Assembly (NCBI GenBank): GCA_016872605.1 | Contig: VGZI01000025.1 | Span: forward strand, 1-45,377 | DNA from: Planctomycetota bacterium | GTDB taxonomy: Bacteria > Planctomycetota > Planctomycetia > Gemmatales > Gemmataceae | Direction of reading: 5' to 3' | Length of the DNA stretch: 45,377 nucleotides | Part shown: positions 8,131 through 16,295 of the stretch, piece after piece | How the letters are laid out: every line of letters starts with the position of its first letter | How positions within the stretch are numbered: position 1 is the first letter of the stretch | Translations under genes and position numbers: made by a program | Notes under the pieces: model-generated | Databases searched by the model: none | What the model was told of the DNA's origin: nothing | What the model saw: only the letters and a program-made list of their open reading frames with translations

Positions 8131-8502
8131 CTAAACCTCGATTTGAGCCACGAGCTTCTTCGGCGCGATGGCGCGATAGCTCTCATCCACCCATTCGAGC
8201 AACATATCGATAGGCACATCGTCGCCCTTCGTGAATCGCGACGTCACCCAGCCATGCTTTCCCAGGCCATAATGCGTCGGCGAGGCAAACGAGAACGTCA
8301 ATGCCCACCGGCCCGACACCGGTAGCTTCATCGAAAGATGAAGCTACCCGCTTTTGTCGTCCAAGTACGTCGAGAGGAAGATCTTGCCTTTGACCTTGAA
8401 TGCACAATGGCCCCACGGAAAATCCTCGACGACTTCCGGATAGCCGAGCGCACATTTTCGCAGCTCGGCAACGATCTTCTTCAGCGCGATTCGCTTGGCC
8501 AT
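8131..8502 (-). pseudogene. MmcQ/YjbR family protein interrupted by in-frame TAG
   Basis: Reading from ATG 8502 gives a YjbR-like N-terminus (LGYPEVVEDFPWGHCAFKVKGKIF in substance, residues 19-42), then TAG at codon 53 (8346-8344). In the same frame follows a typical C-terminal half: [29 protein letters not shown] and [17 protein letters not shown]. Together the parts make about 123 codons, normal for this small family of CyaY-like fold proteins. The downstream half can be read as a 66-residue frame from ATG 8331. A perfect palindrome lies over the stop codon. The gene is either a recent pseudogene or carries a sequence error; no frame change is needed. Confidence 0.75.
8321..8348. repeat. 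Perfect palindrome with GAAA loop inside the broken yjbR gene
   Basis: GGTAGCTTCATC (8321-8332), a GAAA loop (8333-8336) and GATGAAGCTACC (8337-8348) form a perfect 12-bp stem. The in-frame TAG that breaks the yjbR reading frame is part of the stem. The form resembles the other REP-like hairpins in this window. Confidence 0.85.
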
Positions 8503-8534
8503 GCGGGGATTATAGCGATTTGCCGGACCCTAAT

Positions 8535-10181
8535 TCATCCATCCACGGGAACCTTGGCCTGGGCTTCGCGGACCTTGTCGACCACCGTTTGAATGTGCTC
8601 CTCGTCCACGAACGGCGACAGGATGAACGACTTGAGCCCGACGATCGGCTCGCCGTAACTGGTCAGGCGATAGCAGTCGGTCAGCGACAAGAGCACGCCG
8701 CGGCCGGCCATCGCTTCGTCGTGGAGATAAGCCGAGATACGGCGGTTGTATTCATTGTGCTTGTGCAGCAGGTCGCGGTATGCGGGGTCGCCGAACTCTT
8801 GCTGCTTGATGGTAAATGTGTCGACGTTGGGCGGATAGACGCGGAAGATCGTGACGGTGCCGACGTTGTCGCGATTGAGCACCGTGGTGGTAGCGTAGCC
8901 TTCGAGATATTCGCGCAGGAGCTGGGCCATCTCGACCAGGTGGCCGAGCATCACTTGCAGCCCTTCTTGACCGAGCAGGCGCAGGTTCGCGAGCGCCGCC
9001 ATGATGCCCGTGCCGGAGCGCGATGTCTCCAGCGTGAACATACCCGGCTTGTAGGCGCCGAAGTGGTAGAGGTACGGCATCTGTTCCGGATCGCGGCTCA
9101 GAAGGTCCAGGTCCTCGCGATTCTTCAGGAGAATCTGGCTCGAGACGTACGGCACGAAGCCGGTCTTGTGATAATCGATGCCGATCGAGTCGGCCAAGTG
9201 CAGGTGCCGCAAGCGCCGACACGCGCCGGCGATCGCTCGAACCGTTCGGCGGCGAAAGCCGAGCGGGTTGGCGTCGATGTTGTAATCGTTGAACACCGAC
9301 CAGGCCCAGCCGATGACCGCGTCGGCGTGCACGTGCGGGCGGTAGGGCAGTTTGTACTCGGCGGCAAGGCGATCGCGCAGGGCGACGATGCCTTCGAGAT
9401 TGTCCAGACCAAAGGCGTCAGTGGAGCCCATGGTGGCGATGATGGCCGCGATCTTGCCTCCTTGCTCAATCACCTCGCGCAGGCGATGCTCAAGGAAGGT
9501 CAGGTCGATCTCATTGGCCTGGTCGCACGGGATGGAGACGAAGCGGTTGGCCCCCAGGCCGAGCCAGCTGGCGATGTTGTATTTGCAATAATGGGCCGCC
9601 TCGGAGGCGAAAAGATAGACCGGCTCGCGAATGCCCTCGCTCATCGTCTTGGGGCAGGCTTTCTCCAGGCCGATCTTGACGCCGTAGAGCGTCGTGCCGG
9701 TGCCGCCGAAGGTGAAGAGGCCTGCCGATTGGGCCGGATCATAGCCGACGAGCCGAGCGGCGATGCTGGCGATCTCGACCTCGGCGAGCGCGATGAGCCG
9801 ACTGTGCGCGTCCCAGCACAGGTTCGGGTTGTACAGCGCGGATAACAGGATGCCGATGAGGCTGGCGATCGACGGCGGCGGGATGACGTTTTCTTGGAAG
9901 CGCGGATGTCCGTGGATCGGCATGCCTTGCAGATAGCCGACGAGCTCCGCGGTCACCTCCTCGATCGACACAGCCTTCGTACGCAAACTCGCTTTCCGAG
10001 CCGCGTCGTAATCGGGCTCGACCGGCTTTCCCAGGAGCGGCACCTCGGTCTTGAGATCATCGACGCGATCGAGCGCCCGCAGGATCGAGTGGACGAAGTA
10101 GGAATCGTGCACCTTGTCGGAAACAGGCCGCGGAAAGGCCAGGCGAATCTTGTCAAGCAAATCGCGATACGGCGACGGCAT
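8535..10181 (-). CDS. Group II PLP-dependent decarboxylase (glutamate/aromatic amino acid decarboxylase-like)
   Basis: A 548-residue fold-type I pyridoxal-phosphate enzyme of the GadA/DDC class, a cytoplasmic amino-acid decarboxylase. The cofactor-binding loop is FTFGGTGTTLYG (157-167), with the usual GGT motif. HVHADAVIGWA (283-293) holds the histidine that stacks on the cofactor and the aspartate that contacts its ring nitrogen. DSIGIDYHKTGF (331-342) holds the Schiff-base lysine K339 in the family's H-K arrangement. The substrate cannot be deduced; glutamate, aspartate, tyrosine and others are possible. It is a lone gene between the broken yjbR gene and a small DUF5678-like gene on the other strand. 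Confidence 0.88.
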   Translation of the reverse strand: MPSPYRDLLDKIRLAFPRPVSDKVHDSYFVHSILRALDRVDDLKTEVPLLGKPVEPDYDAARKASLRTKAVSIEEVTAELVGYLQGMPIHGHPRFQENVIPPPSIASLIGILLSALYNPNLCWDAHSRLIALAEVEIASIAARLVGYDPAQSAGLFTFGGTGTTLYGVKIGLEKACPKTMSEGIREPVYLFASEAAHYCKYNIASWLGLGANRFVSIPCDQANEIDLTFLEHRLREVIEQGGKIAAIIATMGSTDAFGLDNLEGIVALRDRLAAEYKLPYRPHVHADAVIGWAWSVFNDYNIDANPLGFRRRTVRAIAGACRRLRHLHLADSIGIDYHKTGFVPYVSSQILLKNREDLDLLSRDPEQMPYLYHFGAYKPGMFTLETSRSGTGIMAALANLRLLGQEGLQVMLGHLVEMAQLLREYLEGYATTTVLNRDNVGTVTIFRVYPPNVDTFTIKQQEFGDPAYRDLLHKHNEYNRRISAYLHDEAMAGRGVLLSLTDCYRLTSYGEPIVGLKSFILSPFVDEEHIQTVVDKVREAQAKVPVDG

Positions 10182-10363
10182 GGCGGTGGGTCCTTGAGAA
10201 AGGGCTCGTTTCGTACTGCGACGAATTGGGATATATTACCGGAGGTGGACCATCACGGAAACAAAAGCAGCATTGACGCGGAGACTACCATGATCGACAC
10301 CGACATCATGCCGCCTCTGATCTGAAGCCGCTGATAAAGCCGCCGTCCAAGTTCGAGCGAGAA

Positions 10364-10579
10364 ATGGCAGCCTTTCGACGCCTCTTGCCAACGCTGCTCG
10401 GTCCGTATCGCGGCAAATATGCGGCGATCCACGAGGAACGGGTGGTCGGTTCCGGCGACGACTTGCTTTCGTTCGCATTGGCGGCCTACAAGGAATCTGG
10501 CTATCAGCCCATCTTCGTCGATCGCGTTACGGACGAGCCTCCTCCTCCGGCCCGAATCCCGCATTTCAATCCGGTCTGA
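10364..10579 (+). CDS. Small DUF5678-like protein
   Basis: A 71-residue protein with the pattern LLGPYRGKYAAIHEERVVGSGDD, then YQPIFVDRVTDEPPPPARIPHF, which matches my memory of DUF5678-like proteins (a short beta domain found in planctomycetes and cyanobacteria). Function is unknown. The reading frame stays open about 87 bases upstream of the ATG (10277-10363, encoding SDLKPLIKPPSKFERE just before it) but offers no start codon there. A neighbouring frame has ATG 10290, so a one-base error or a real frameshift near 10310-10320 may have cut the N-terminus. Confidence 0.45.
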   Translation: MAAFRRLLPTLLGPYRGKYAAIHEERVVGSGDDLLSFALAAYKESGYQPIFVDRVTDEPPPPARIPHFNPV

Positions 10580-10853
10580 CGCCCGCGCCATGATCCGCTA
10601 TTAATATGTTTCCGAGTTTTCGCCGACGGCGCCATTCGTAAAGGCATCCTGCAGCAATCCCAGTGGCATACCCGGCGCGCTTGCTGGCGGCATCGGGGCT
10701 GCGGCAGGTCGCGATAGTGCGTCCGTTGATCAGAAAACACAGTAACGTCGCCGTCCTGCCAATCTTCCCGTTCGCGATAAAGTAACTCTGTTGTCTTTCG
10801 ACCGTACCCTGCGGTTCCTTCCGTATTGGTCCCGCCGTGCTCTGGTGCTTTTT

Positions 10854-11612
10854 GTGACTTCCCCCGTAATTGACAAGCGTGAGACGAAGATTCGGAGCAT
10901 GTTCAACAACATTGCTCCAAGCTACGATTTTCTCAATCATTTGCTGAGTTGCAACATCGATCATTATTGGCGTTGGCAGACGACGCGGATGGTGCCGCCG
11001 ATGCTTGCGGCAACCGGCCCGTTAGCGGGCTCGGGTCGCCCAATCCTCGATCTATGCACGGGCACGGGGGATTTGGCGATTGCCTATGATCGGGCGGCGG
11101 AGGGGCGGGTGCCGATCGTCGGGGCCGACTTTTGCCATGAGATGCTGGTGCGAGCCGTGGATAAAGTGCGTCGCCAAAAGGCGCACGATCGCATTCGTTT
11201 TCTGGAGGCCGATGCCCAGAAGTTGCCCTTCCCCAACGACATGTTTCAGATCACGACGGTAGCGTTCGGACTGCGCAACGTGACCGACACCGACAGGGGC
11301 ATCGCCGAGATGGTCCGCGTCACGCAGCCAGGCGGGAAGGTGGCGATCCTCGAATTCTCGCAGCCGCGCGGCTGGTTGTTCGGAACGCTGTATCGGTTCT
11401 ACTTTCAGTACATCCTGCCGCGCATCGGCCAAATGATATCGCGTTCGAAGGACAACGCTTATCGTTACCTTCCCGAAAGCGTGATGCAGTTTCCCGACGG
11501 CGAGGAATTGGCGGAGCGGCTGCGCGGCCATGGCCTGGCCGATGTCGAATGGCATCCGATGACGTTTGGCATCGCGACACTTTACGTGGGGATGAAACCG
11601 GCATGCGTTTAG
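10854..11612 (+). CDS. ubiE: Demethylmenaquinone/ubiquinone methyltransferase
   Basis: A 252-residue SAM-dependent C-methyltransferase of menaquinone biosynthesis (MenG/UbiE). I chose GTG 10854 because the family normally begins a few residues before the DKRE motif (here VIDKRETKIRSMF); the frame is open upstream to 10791 but that extension is not family-like. The family signature YDFLNHLLSCNIDHYWRW follows. The SAM-binding motif I is ILDLCTGTGDLAI, and VTQPGGKVAILEFSQPR matches the second UbiE signature. The stop codon overlaps a repeat element by two bases. The next gene is hemE, so respiratory quinone and heme genes stand together. Confidence 0.9.
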   Translation: MTSPVIDKRETKIRSMFNNIAPSYDFLNHLLSCNIDHYWRWQTTRMVPPMLAATGPLAGSGRPILDLCTGTGDLAIAYDRAAEGRVPIVGADFCHEMLVRAVDKVRRQKAHDRIRFLEADAQKLPFPNDMFQITTVAFGLRNVTDTDRGIAEMVRVTQPGGKVAILEFSQPRGWLFGTLYRFYFQYILPRIGQMISRSKDNAYRYLPESVMQFPDGEELAERLRGHGLADVEWHPMTFGIATLYVGMKPACV

Positions 11613-11757
11613 GCGAGCGGCAAGTCTTTTCCGCCCCTCTCCCGAAGGGAGAGGGGCCGGGGGTGAGGGTGAGACTTTCAGTTTCCCTAGATCTGCCCTC
11701 ACCCCCAACCCCTCTCCCGGAGGGAGAGGGGGGTAAATCAAGTCCTGCCGCTCGCCT
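11611..11757. repeat. Composite inverted-repeat element (MITE/REP-like)
   Basis: AGGCGAGCGGCA at 11611-11622 is matched by TGCCGCTCGCCT at 11746-11757, and both are followed inward by related AAGTC/CAAGTCC stretches. Inside lie two hairpins of the CCCTCTCCC...GGGAGAGGG type joined by complementary GGGGGTGAGGG and CCTCACCCCC tracts, so the whole 147-bp stretch can fold back on itself. It fills the gap between ubiE and hemE and contains the last bases of the ubiE stop. Confidence 0.8.
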
Positions 11758-11800
11758 TAGCGATCGCGCGGCGCCATGCGGGCGCTAAACGGAGACAGAA

Positions 11801-12829
11801 ATGACACAACCACGCGAACATCTCCTGGTGCGGGCGGCGCGGGGCGAAGCCGTGGAACGGCCGCCGGTTTGGGCGATGCGCCAGGCCGGCCGCTGGGACC
11901 CGGAGTTCAACAAGCTTCGCGCCGGGCTGTCGTTCTACGAGTTCTCCGACAACGTCGAGCTGGCGACGAAGTGCTCCCTCTTGCCCAAGCGGTTCGGCGT
12001 CGACGCGATCATTCTCTTCTACGACATCACGACGCTCACGGTGTCGATGGGGTTGCCGTTCACGCTGCAGCCCAATCGCGGCCCGGTGCCCGATCGGCCC
12101 ATTCGCACGATGGAGGACGTCGAACGGCTCGACCCGCAACCGCGTCCGGAGCGATTTGCGGCGATCATCGGGTTATTGCAGCGCGTACGTAAAGAATTGA
12201 CGGCCCCTAATGGGGAGCCGGAGTTGCCCGTCATCGTCTTCGCCGGGGCGCCGTTCACGGTAGCGACCTATTGCATCGGCACGGGTAAAGACCTGAACGC
12301 GACACGTGGTTTCATCCAAGCCAATCCCGTTGTCTGGCGTGCTTTGCTCGAGCGCATTCAGCACGCGACGATTCACTTTCTGAGCACACTGGTGAGCGAG
12401 GGCGCCTCGCTGTATCAGCTGTTCGACTCATGGGCCGGCGAGCTGACTCGCGATGAGTACTTGCGCGAAGCGCAGCCGTATCATCGCGCCATCTTCGCCG
12501 GCGCGACGGGAGTGCCACGCATCTTGTTCGTGAAGGAATGTCCTTATCTTGACCTGCTGACGTCGAGCGGTGCGGAGGTCATCAGCTTGGGCAAATGCCA
12601 CGATCTAGCGGCGGCGCGGCGCGACTATCCAGAATTGGTGTTTCAAGGAAACGTCGACGAGGAATTGCTGCGCGATGGGACGCCGGAACAGGTCTATGCC
12701 GCGACGAAGGCGTGCGTACAAACGGGAGGCGGGCGACGGCATATCGTGAATCTGAATCACGGCTGTGATCGGGCGATGCCGGTGGCGAATTTTGAAGCGT
12801 TCATCCGTGCGGTAAAGGGGCCCCACTGA
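11801..12829 (+). CDS. hemE: Uroporphyrinogen decarboxylase
   Basis: A 342-residue cytoplasmic enzyme that converts uroporphyrinogen III to coproporphyrinogen III in heme synthesis; the length is normal. The N-terminal signature PPVWAMRQAGR (21-31) is intact. The catalytic aspartate is D75 in ILFYDITT, where most homologues read FSDIL. FDSWAGEL and the C-terminal NLNHGCDRAMPVANFEAFI carry the later conserved Ser/Trp and His positions. After the first signature the usual RYLPEY is RWDPEF, a deviation of unknown effect. It follows ubiE with only a repeat element between. Confidence 0.93.
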   Translation: MTQPREHLLVRAARGEAVERPPVWAMRQAGRWDPEFNKLRAGLSFYEFSDNVELATKCSLLPKRFGVDAIILFYDITTLTVSMGLPFTLQPNRGPVPDRPIRTMEDVERLDPQPRPERFAAIIGLLQRVRKELTAPNGEPELPVIVFAGAPFTVATYCIGTGKDLNATRGFIQANPVVWRALLERIQHATIHFLSTLVSEGASLYQLFDSWAGELTRDEYLREAQPYHRAIFAGATGVPRILFVKECPYLDLLTSSGAEVISLGKCHDLAAARRDYPELVFQGNVDEELLRDGTPEQVYAATKACVQTGGGRRHIVNLNHGCDRAMPVANFEAFIRAVKGPH

Positions 12830-12888
12830 TCCCAGGGGTTCGGTGCGCTCACCCCTGAGCTTCATTACCACTCACCTCTCACCACTCT

Positions 12889-13725
12889 CTATTTCGTGAA
12901 CCAGCCGCCAACGCGCTGGATAAAGCCGTTGCTCCCGTCGGTGGGAATGGGCTGGACATTCTCGCGCTGCCATGCGTCGTACGAAGCAGGCCAGCGTTTG
13001 CCCGTTGATTCATGCAGCGATTGCAAGGCGCAATCCCGCAGAGCGATGTCCTTTTCCGTTTTCATCACGTAGAACAAGGCGTTTACGCATTCTGGATCGC
13101 GATACTTGCCGAGGGCACGGACGGCAACGAGGCGCTCATCCTGCGTCTGCTTGCGGTCCTCCAGGTCAGCCTCCGCCGGCGGACCGGGCTGTCGAGCCAC
13201 GTTGATGAGAAAACGCCGGGCTTCTTGGTCCCGCGTCGTTTCGAGAGCGACGATGGCTTCCTTGCGGATGGTGCTATTGAACTCATTCGTGAACGGCAGA
13301 ACTTTTTCGCCGGCCATCTTCGGCTTGCGAACCGGCAGTTGATAAACCTCTTCGAGGATGCGTGCCGCCTGAGGATCGCGATACTTGCCCAGCGCGCGAA
13401 TGGCCGTCAGCCGGCAGATCGGTTCGGTGTCGGTGGTGGCGGCGATATGGAGCAGCTTCAAGTAGGTCTCTTGGTCCTTGGCGTTCCCCCCATGCGTCGC
13501 GGGCTCGCGCAGTTCGGCGAATGCCTGTGAACGGCGTAGGCCGTCCGCGTTTGGCATCCCGTCGGCGTTGTTGCGGATCACGATCAACGGGTCCGGCTTT
13601 CCGATCCCCGTGGCGTAGGCCCAATCACGTTCTGTGCTCAGGGCCTCGTCCCAGAACGTGGCGCACCCCGGGACCGATGCCAAAAGGCACATCAACCCAA
13701 CGATGTGAGGCCAATAGCGTGTCAC
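12889..13725 (-). CDS. HEAT-repeat lipoprotein
   Basis: A 278-residue protein started at GTG 13725, which has an excellent AAGGAGG (13733-13739) 7 bases upstream; an upstream in-frame start at 13803 lacks this. The N-terminus is a lipoprotein signal with the lipobox VPGC. Two nearly identical motifs, RLTAIRALGKYRDPQAARIL and RLVAVRALGKYRDPECVNAL, are HEAT (PBS-lyase type) repeats, with a further related unit around IRKEAIVALETTRDQEARRFL. It probably acts as a protein-binding scaffold anchored in a membrane facing the periplasm. The partner is unknown. It is convergent with hemE. Confidence 0.75.
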   Translation of the reverse strand: MTRYWPHIVGLMCLLASVPGCATFWDEALSTERDWAYATGIGKPDPLIVIRNNADGMPNADGLRRSQAFAELREPATHGGNAKDQETYLKLLHIAATTDTEPICRLTAIRALGKYRDPQAARILEEVYQLPVRKPKMAGEKVLPFTNEFNSTIRKEAIVALETTRDQEARRFLINVARQPGPPAEADLEDRKQTQDERLVAVRALGKYRDPECVNALFYVMKTEKDIALRDCALQSLHESTGKRWPASYDAWQRENVQPIPTDGSNGFIQRVGGWFTK

Positions 13726-14018
13726 CGGATCGCCTCCTTGCTCGATGCGTCCCAGGGCAGAAACAGGGGAGTATGGACATAACCGAATCGCCGCCATTTG
13801 CAAGACAAGAATCAGCCATATTTATGTGTTCATTGGTACATTAGAACGGACTCGGCCATCGCTTCCTCGAACTGCCTGCGCCGTGTGCGTCCCAGATGCA
13901 GTTGCGCGACGTACGCGAATTGTCGCTTGGCAAGAAAACAAGGCATGGTAAAATACGCTGACGTGCAAGCCGACTGTCCAACCCAGCCGTCGGCCTAACC
14001 GCGAGGCCAGCCAGAACC

Positions 14019-15467
14019 ATGTCTACCATCGACGCCGGAGCGATTGCCGATTCCGCCGTTCGGCTCGGCTTGCTCGGACCACACCAGGCCGAGGAAGCCT
14101 GGGCGGAGCTTCCATCGCGCAAAGCGCCGGCGGAGGATTTCTTGCGCTTCATGGAGAGCCGCGGGTATCTGACGCCCTTTCAATCCAGCAAACTCCTCAA
14201 AGGGGACAACGACGGGTACATCCTTGGCGGCTACCGCATGCTGTACAAGATCGCGTCCGGCAGCTTCGGGCGCGTTTACCGCGCCTCCGATCCGAGCACG
14301 GGCCAGGTGGTCGCCATCAAGGTGTTGCGAAACAAGTGGTCGAAGGATCCGCGCAAGATCGACATGTTCACGCGCGAGGCCAAAGTCGGCATGAGCCTGC
14401 GGCATCCGAACGTCGTCGAGATTCTCGCCGTCAATCACGAGAAAACGACCAATCAGCATTACATCGTCATGGAGTTCGTTGAGGGCGGTAATCTGCGTGA
14501 CTTCTTGAAATCTCGGAAGAAGCTGGAAGTTTCCGAGGTTCTGCGCATTCTGGAAGATGTCGCTTCCGGATTGGCGTACGCTTTTTCGCGCGGCGTCACG
14601 CATCGCGACATGAAGTTGACGAATATCCTCTTGTCGAGCCAGGGGCCTGCCAAGCTTGTCGATTTCGGCCTCGCCGGCGGACAGTTCAACGTCACTGGGG
14701 ACGAAAATCAGGCCGAGGTCTACGTTGATCGAACCGTCGATTACGCCGGCCTGGAGCTGGTGTCCAACGTTGAGCAAGGCGACAAGCGCAGCGACATCTT
14801 TTTCGTCGGCTGTGCTGCCTACGAACTGCTATCGGGCCGATCACCGCTCGAGTACAGCCGCAGCGCCCAGGCTCGCATGTCGGCCCAGCGGTTTCACAAG
14901 ATCCTCTCGCTCAGCCCAGAGGAAGTGTCGGCGCCGACATCGGTGTTTCGCCTTGTCGAAAACATGATGGATCTCGAACCGGAGTCGCGCATTCAGACGC
15001 CGGCGCAGTTGCTGGAGCGAATCCGCATCTGCCGGGCCGAGCTTGCGAACAAAGCGGGATCCGGTTCGCATCAACGACCCCAAGCGACCTTGTTCATCGC
15101 GGAGCATGACGAGAAGCTGCAGAATGTGCTGCGCACGAAGCTAAAAGAGGAAGGCTTTCGGGTCTTGCTCGCCGCCGACCCAGTGCGGGCGCTCGATCGC
15201 TTCAGGCAACAGCCGTTCGACGTACTGATCGTGGACGCCGCGACGACAGGTGAAAACGGGTACTTCGTCTTTGAGCGCATCATGGAGGACGCGGCGCGGC
15301 AGAACGTTTTGATCCATGGAATCCTGCTCGTCAATCCGGAGCAATTGGAGTGGAAGGATCGCCTGACGGAATATAAGAACGCCGTGGTCCTGGTCCAGCC
15401 CGTGAAGTACAAGCAACTCCTGCATACGATCCGGGGCGTTCTCGCGGGTCAGCCGGTCGAGGAATAG
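14019..15467 (+). CDS. Ser/Thr protein kinase with C-terminal receiver domain
   Basis: A 482-residue cytoplasmic protein. Residues 1-65 are a helical N-terminal region common in planctomycete kinases (LTPFQSSKLLKG). The kinase domain spans about 70-345: glycine loop IASGSFGRVY (78-87), ATP lysine K101 in VAIKVL, catalytic HRDMKLTN (195-202) and metal-binding DFG (215-217). Residues about 355-478 form a receiver-like domain with acidic residues in IAEHDEK (362-365), the likely phospho-acceptor D406 in VLIVDAATTGENGY and a late lysine in VQPVKYKQ. No membrane span is seen. The fusion would join Ser/Thr phosphorylation to an aspartate phospho-relay input; this role is inference. Confidence 0.88.
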   Translation: MSTIDAGAIADSAVRLGLLGPHQAEEAWAELPSRKAPAEDFLRFMESRGYLTPFQSSKLLKGDNDGYILGGYRMLYKIASGSFGRVYRASDPSTGQVVAIKVLRNKWSKDPRKIDMFTREAKVGMSLRHPNVVEILAVNHEKTTNQHYIVMEFVEGGNLRDFLKSRKKLEVSEVLRILEDVASGLAYAFSRGVTHRDMKLTNILLSSQGPAKLVDFGLAGGQFNVTGDENQAEVYVDRTVDYAGLELVSNVEQGDKRSDIFFVGCAAYELLSGRSPLEYSRSAQARMSAQRFHKILSLSPEEVSAPTSVFRLVENMMDLEPESRIQTPAQLLERIRICRAELANKAGSGSHQRPQATLFIAEHDEKLQNVLRTKLKEEGFRVLLAADPVRALDRFRQQPFDVLIVDAATTGENGYFVFERIMEDAARQNVLIHGILLVNPEQLEWKDRLTEYKNAVVLVQPVKYKQLLHTIRGVLAGQPVEE

Positions 15468-15518
15468 CGCGGCCGCTCGCGCTGCGGTGATTAACTCAAC
15501 TCGAGGACCTCAGCGGCC

Positions 15519-16280
15519 GTGCCCGTTCACGATTGGACCCGTGTTGACGCTGGCGTGTTTCGCGATTTCCACAACGTGTGGATTGCCCTGCTGCGCATGG
15601 CGATGAATAGCGGACTGCTTCCCAAGGGTTATTACGCGATGTAGGAACAGCACGGCGGAAAATACTTTGGCGATGTATTGACCTTGCACCATCCGCCGAC
15701 GGAACCGCACTCGCGCATCCCGTCCGGCAGCCTGGCCGTTGCGGAAGCGTCTTCCAAAGTCACCCACAAGCCATCTTTGGTGCCAACGATTCGTTCGCTT
15801 CGCAAGACGTTGACGATTCGTCACGTCAGCGGCCATCGCATCGCCGCATTGCTGGAGATCGTCTCAGCCGCCAACAAAGATCGCAAGCAGCACATAGACC
15901 AACTATTGAACAAGATGGAAGGTGCGTTGGTGAACGGCGTTCATTTGCTAATCGTCGATCTGTTTCCGCCGGGCAAACATGATTCGCACGGCATACATGC
16001 CGCGCTGTGGAACCGGCTGGGCGACGAAGCAGACGGTCCTCCTGTGCACAAGCCGTTGACTCTGGCATCCTACCTAGCCGATACGGCGATGACGGCCAAT
16101 TGGGAGTATCTTTCCGTTGGCAGCGCGTTGCCGGACATGCCGCTGTTTCTTGATCCAGACTATCACGTCACGACGCCGCTCGAATCCACCTACATGACCG
16201 CCTGGCAAAGCACGCCGGAGCCCTATCGCGAAGTGCTGGAAATGCCGCTCGCAACACCACGAAGAAAGCGCGGAAGATAG
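15519..16280 (+). pseudogene. DUF4058-like protein interrupted by in-frame TAG
   Basis: Reading from GTG 15519 gives the characteristic start PVHDWTRVDAGVFRDFHN and LLPKGYYAM, then TAG at codon 42 (15642-15644), then EQHGGKYFGDVLTLHHPP in the same frame. The rest is well preserved: RHVSGHRIAALLEIVSAANK, HLLIVDLFPPGKHDSHG, KPLTLASYLADT and LPDMPLFLDPDYHV. The full length of 253 codons fits the planctomycete and cyanobacterial family I associate with DUF4058, whose function is unknown. A 200-residue frame starting at TTG 15678 would omit the conserved N-terminus. It follows the kinase gene by 51 bases. Confidence 0.75.
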
Positions 16281-16295
16281 GTGAGATTCCCCTGC

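Noticed and set aside
8535-9845. Long plus-strand open frame opposite the PLP decarboxylase
   Set aside because: It is an antisense frame produced by GC-rich codon use; the minus strand carries all catalytic motifs.
10566-10964. Minus-strand frame of 132 codons before ubiE
   Set aside because: It runs into the ubiE coding region on the opposite strand and its sequence matches no family I know; the 10580-10853 gap holds nothing I can support.
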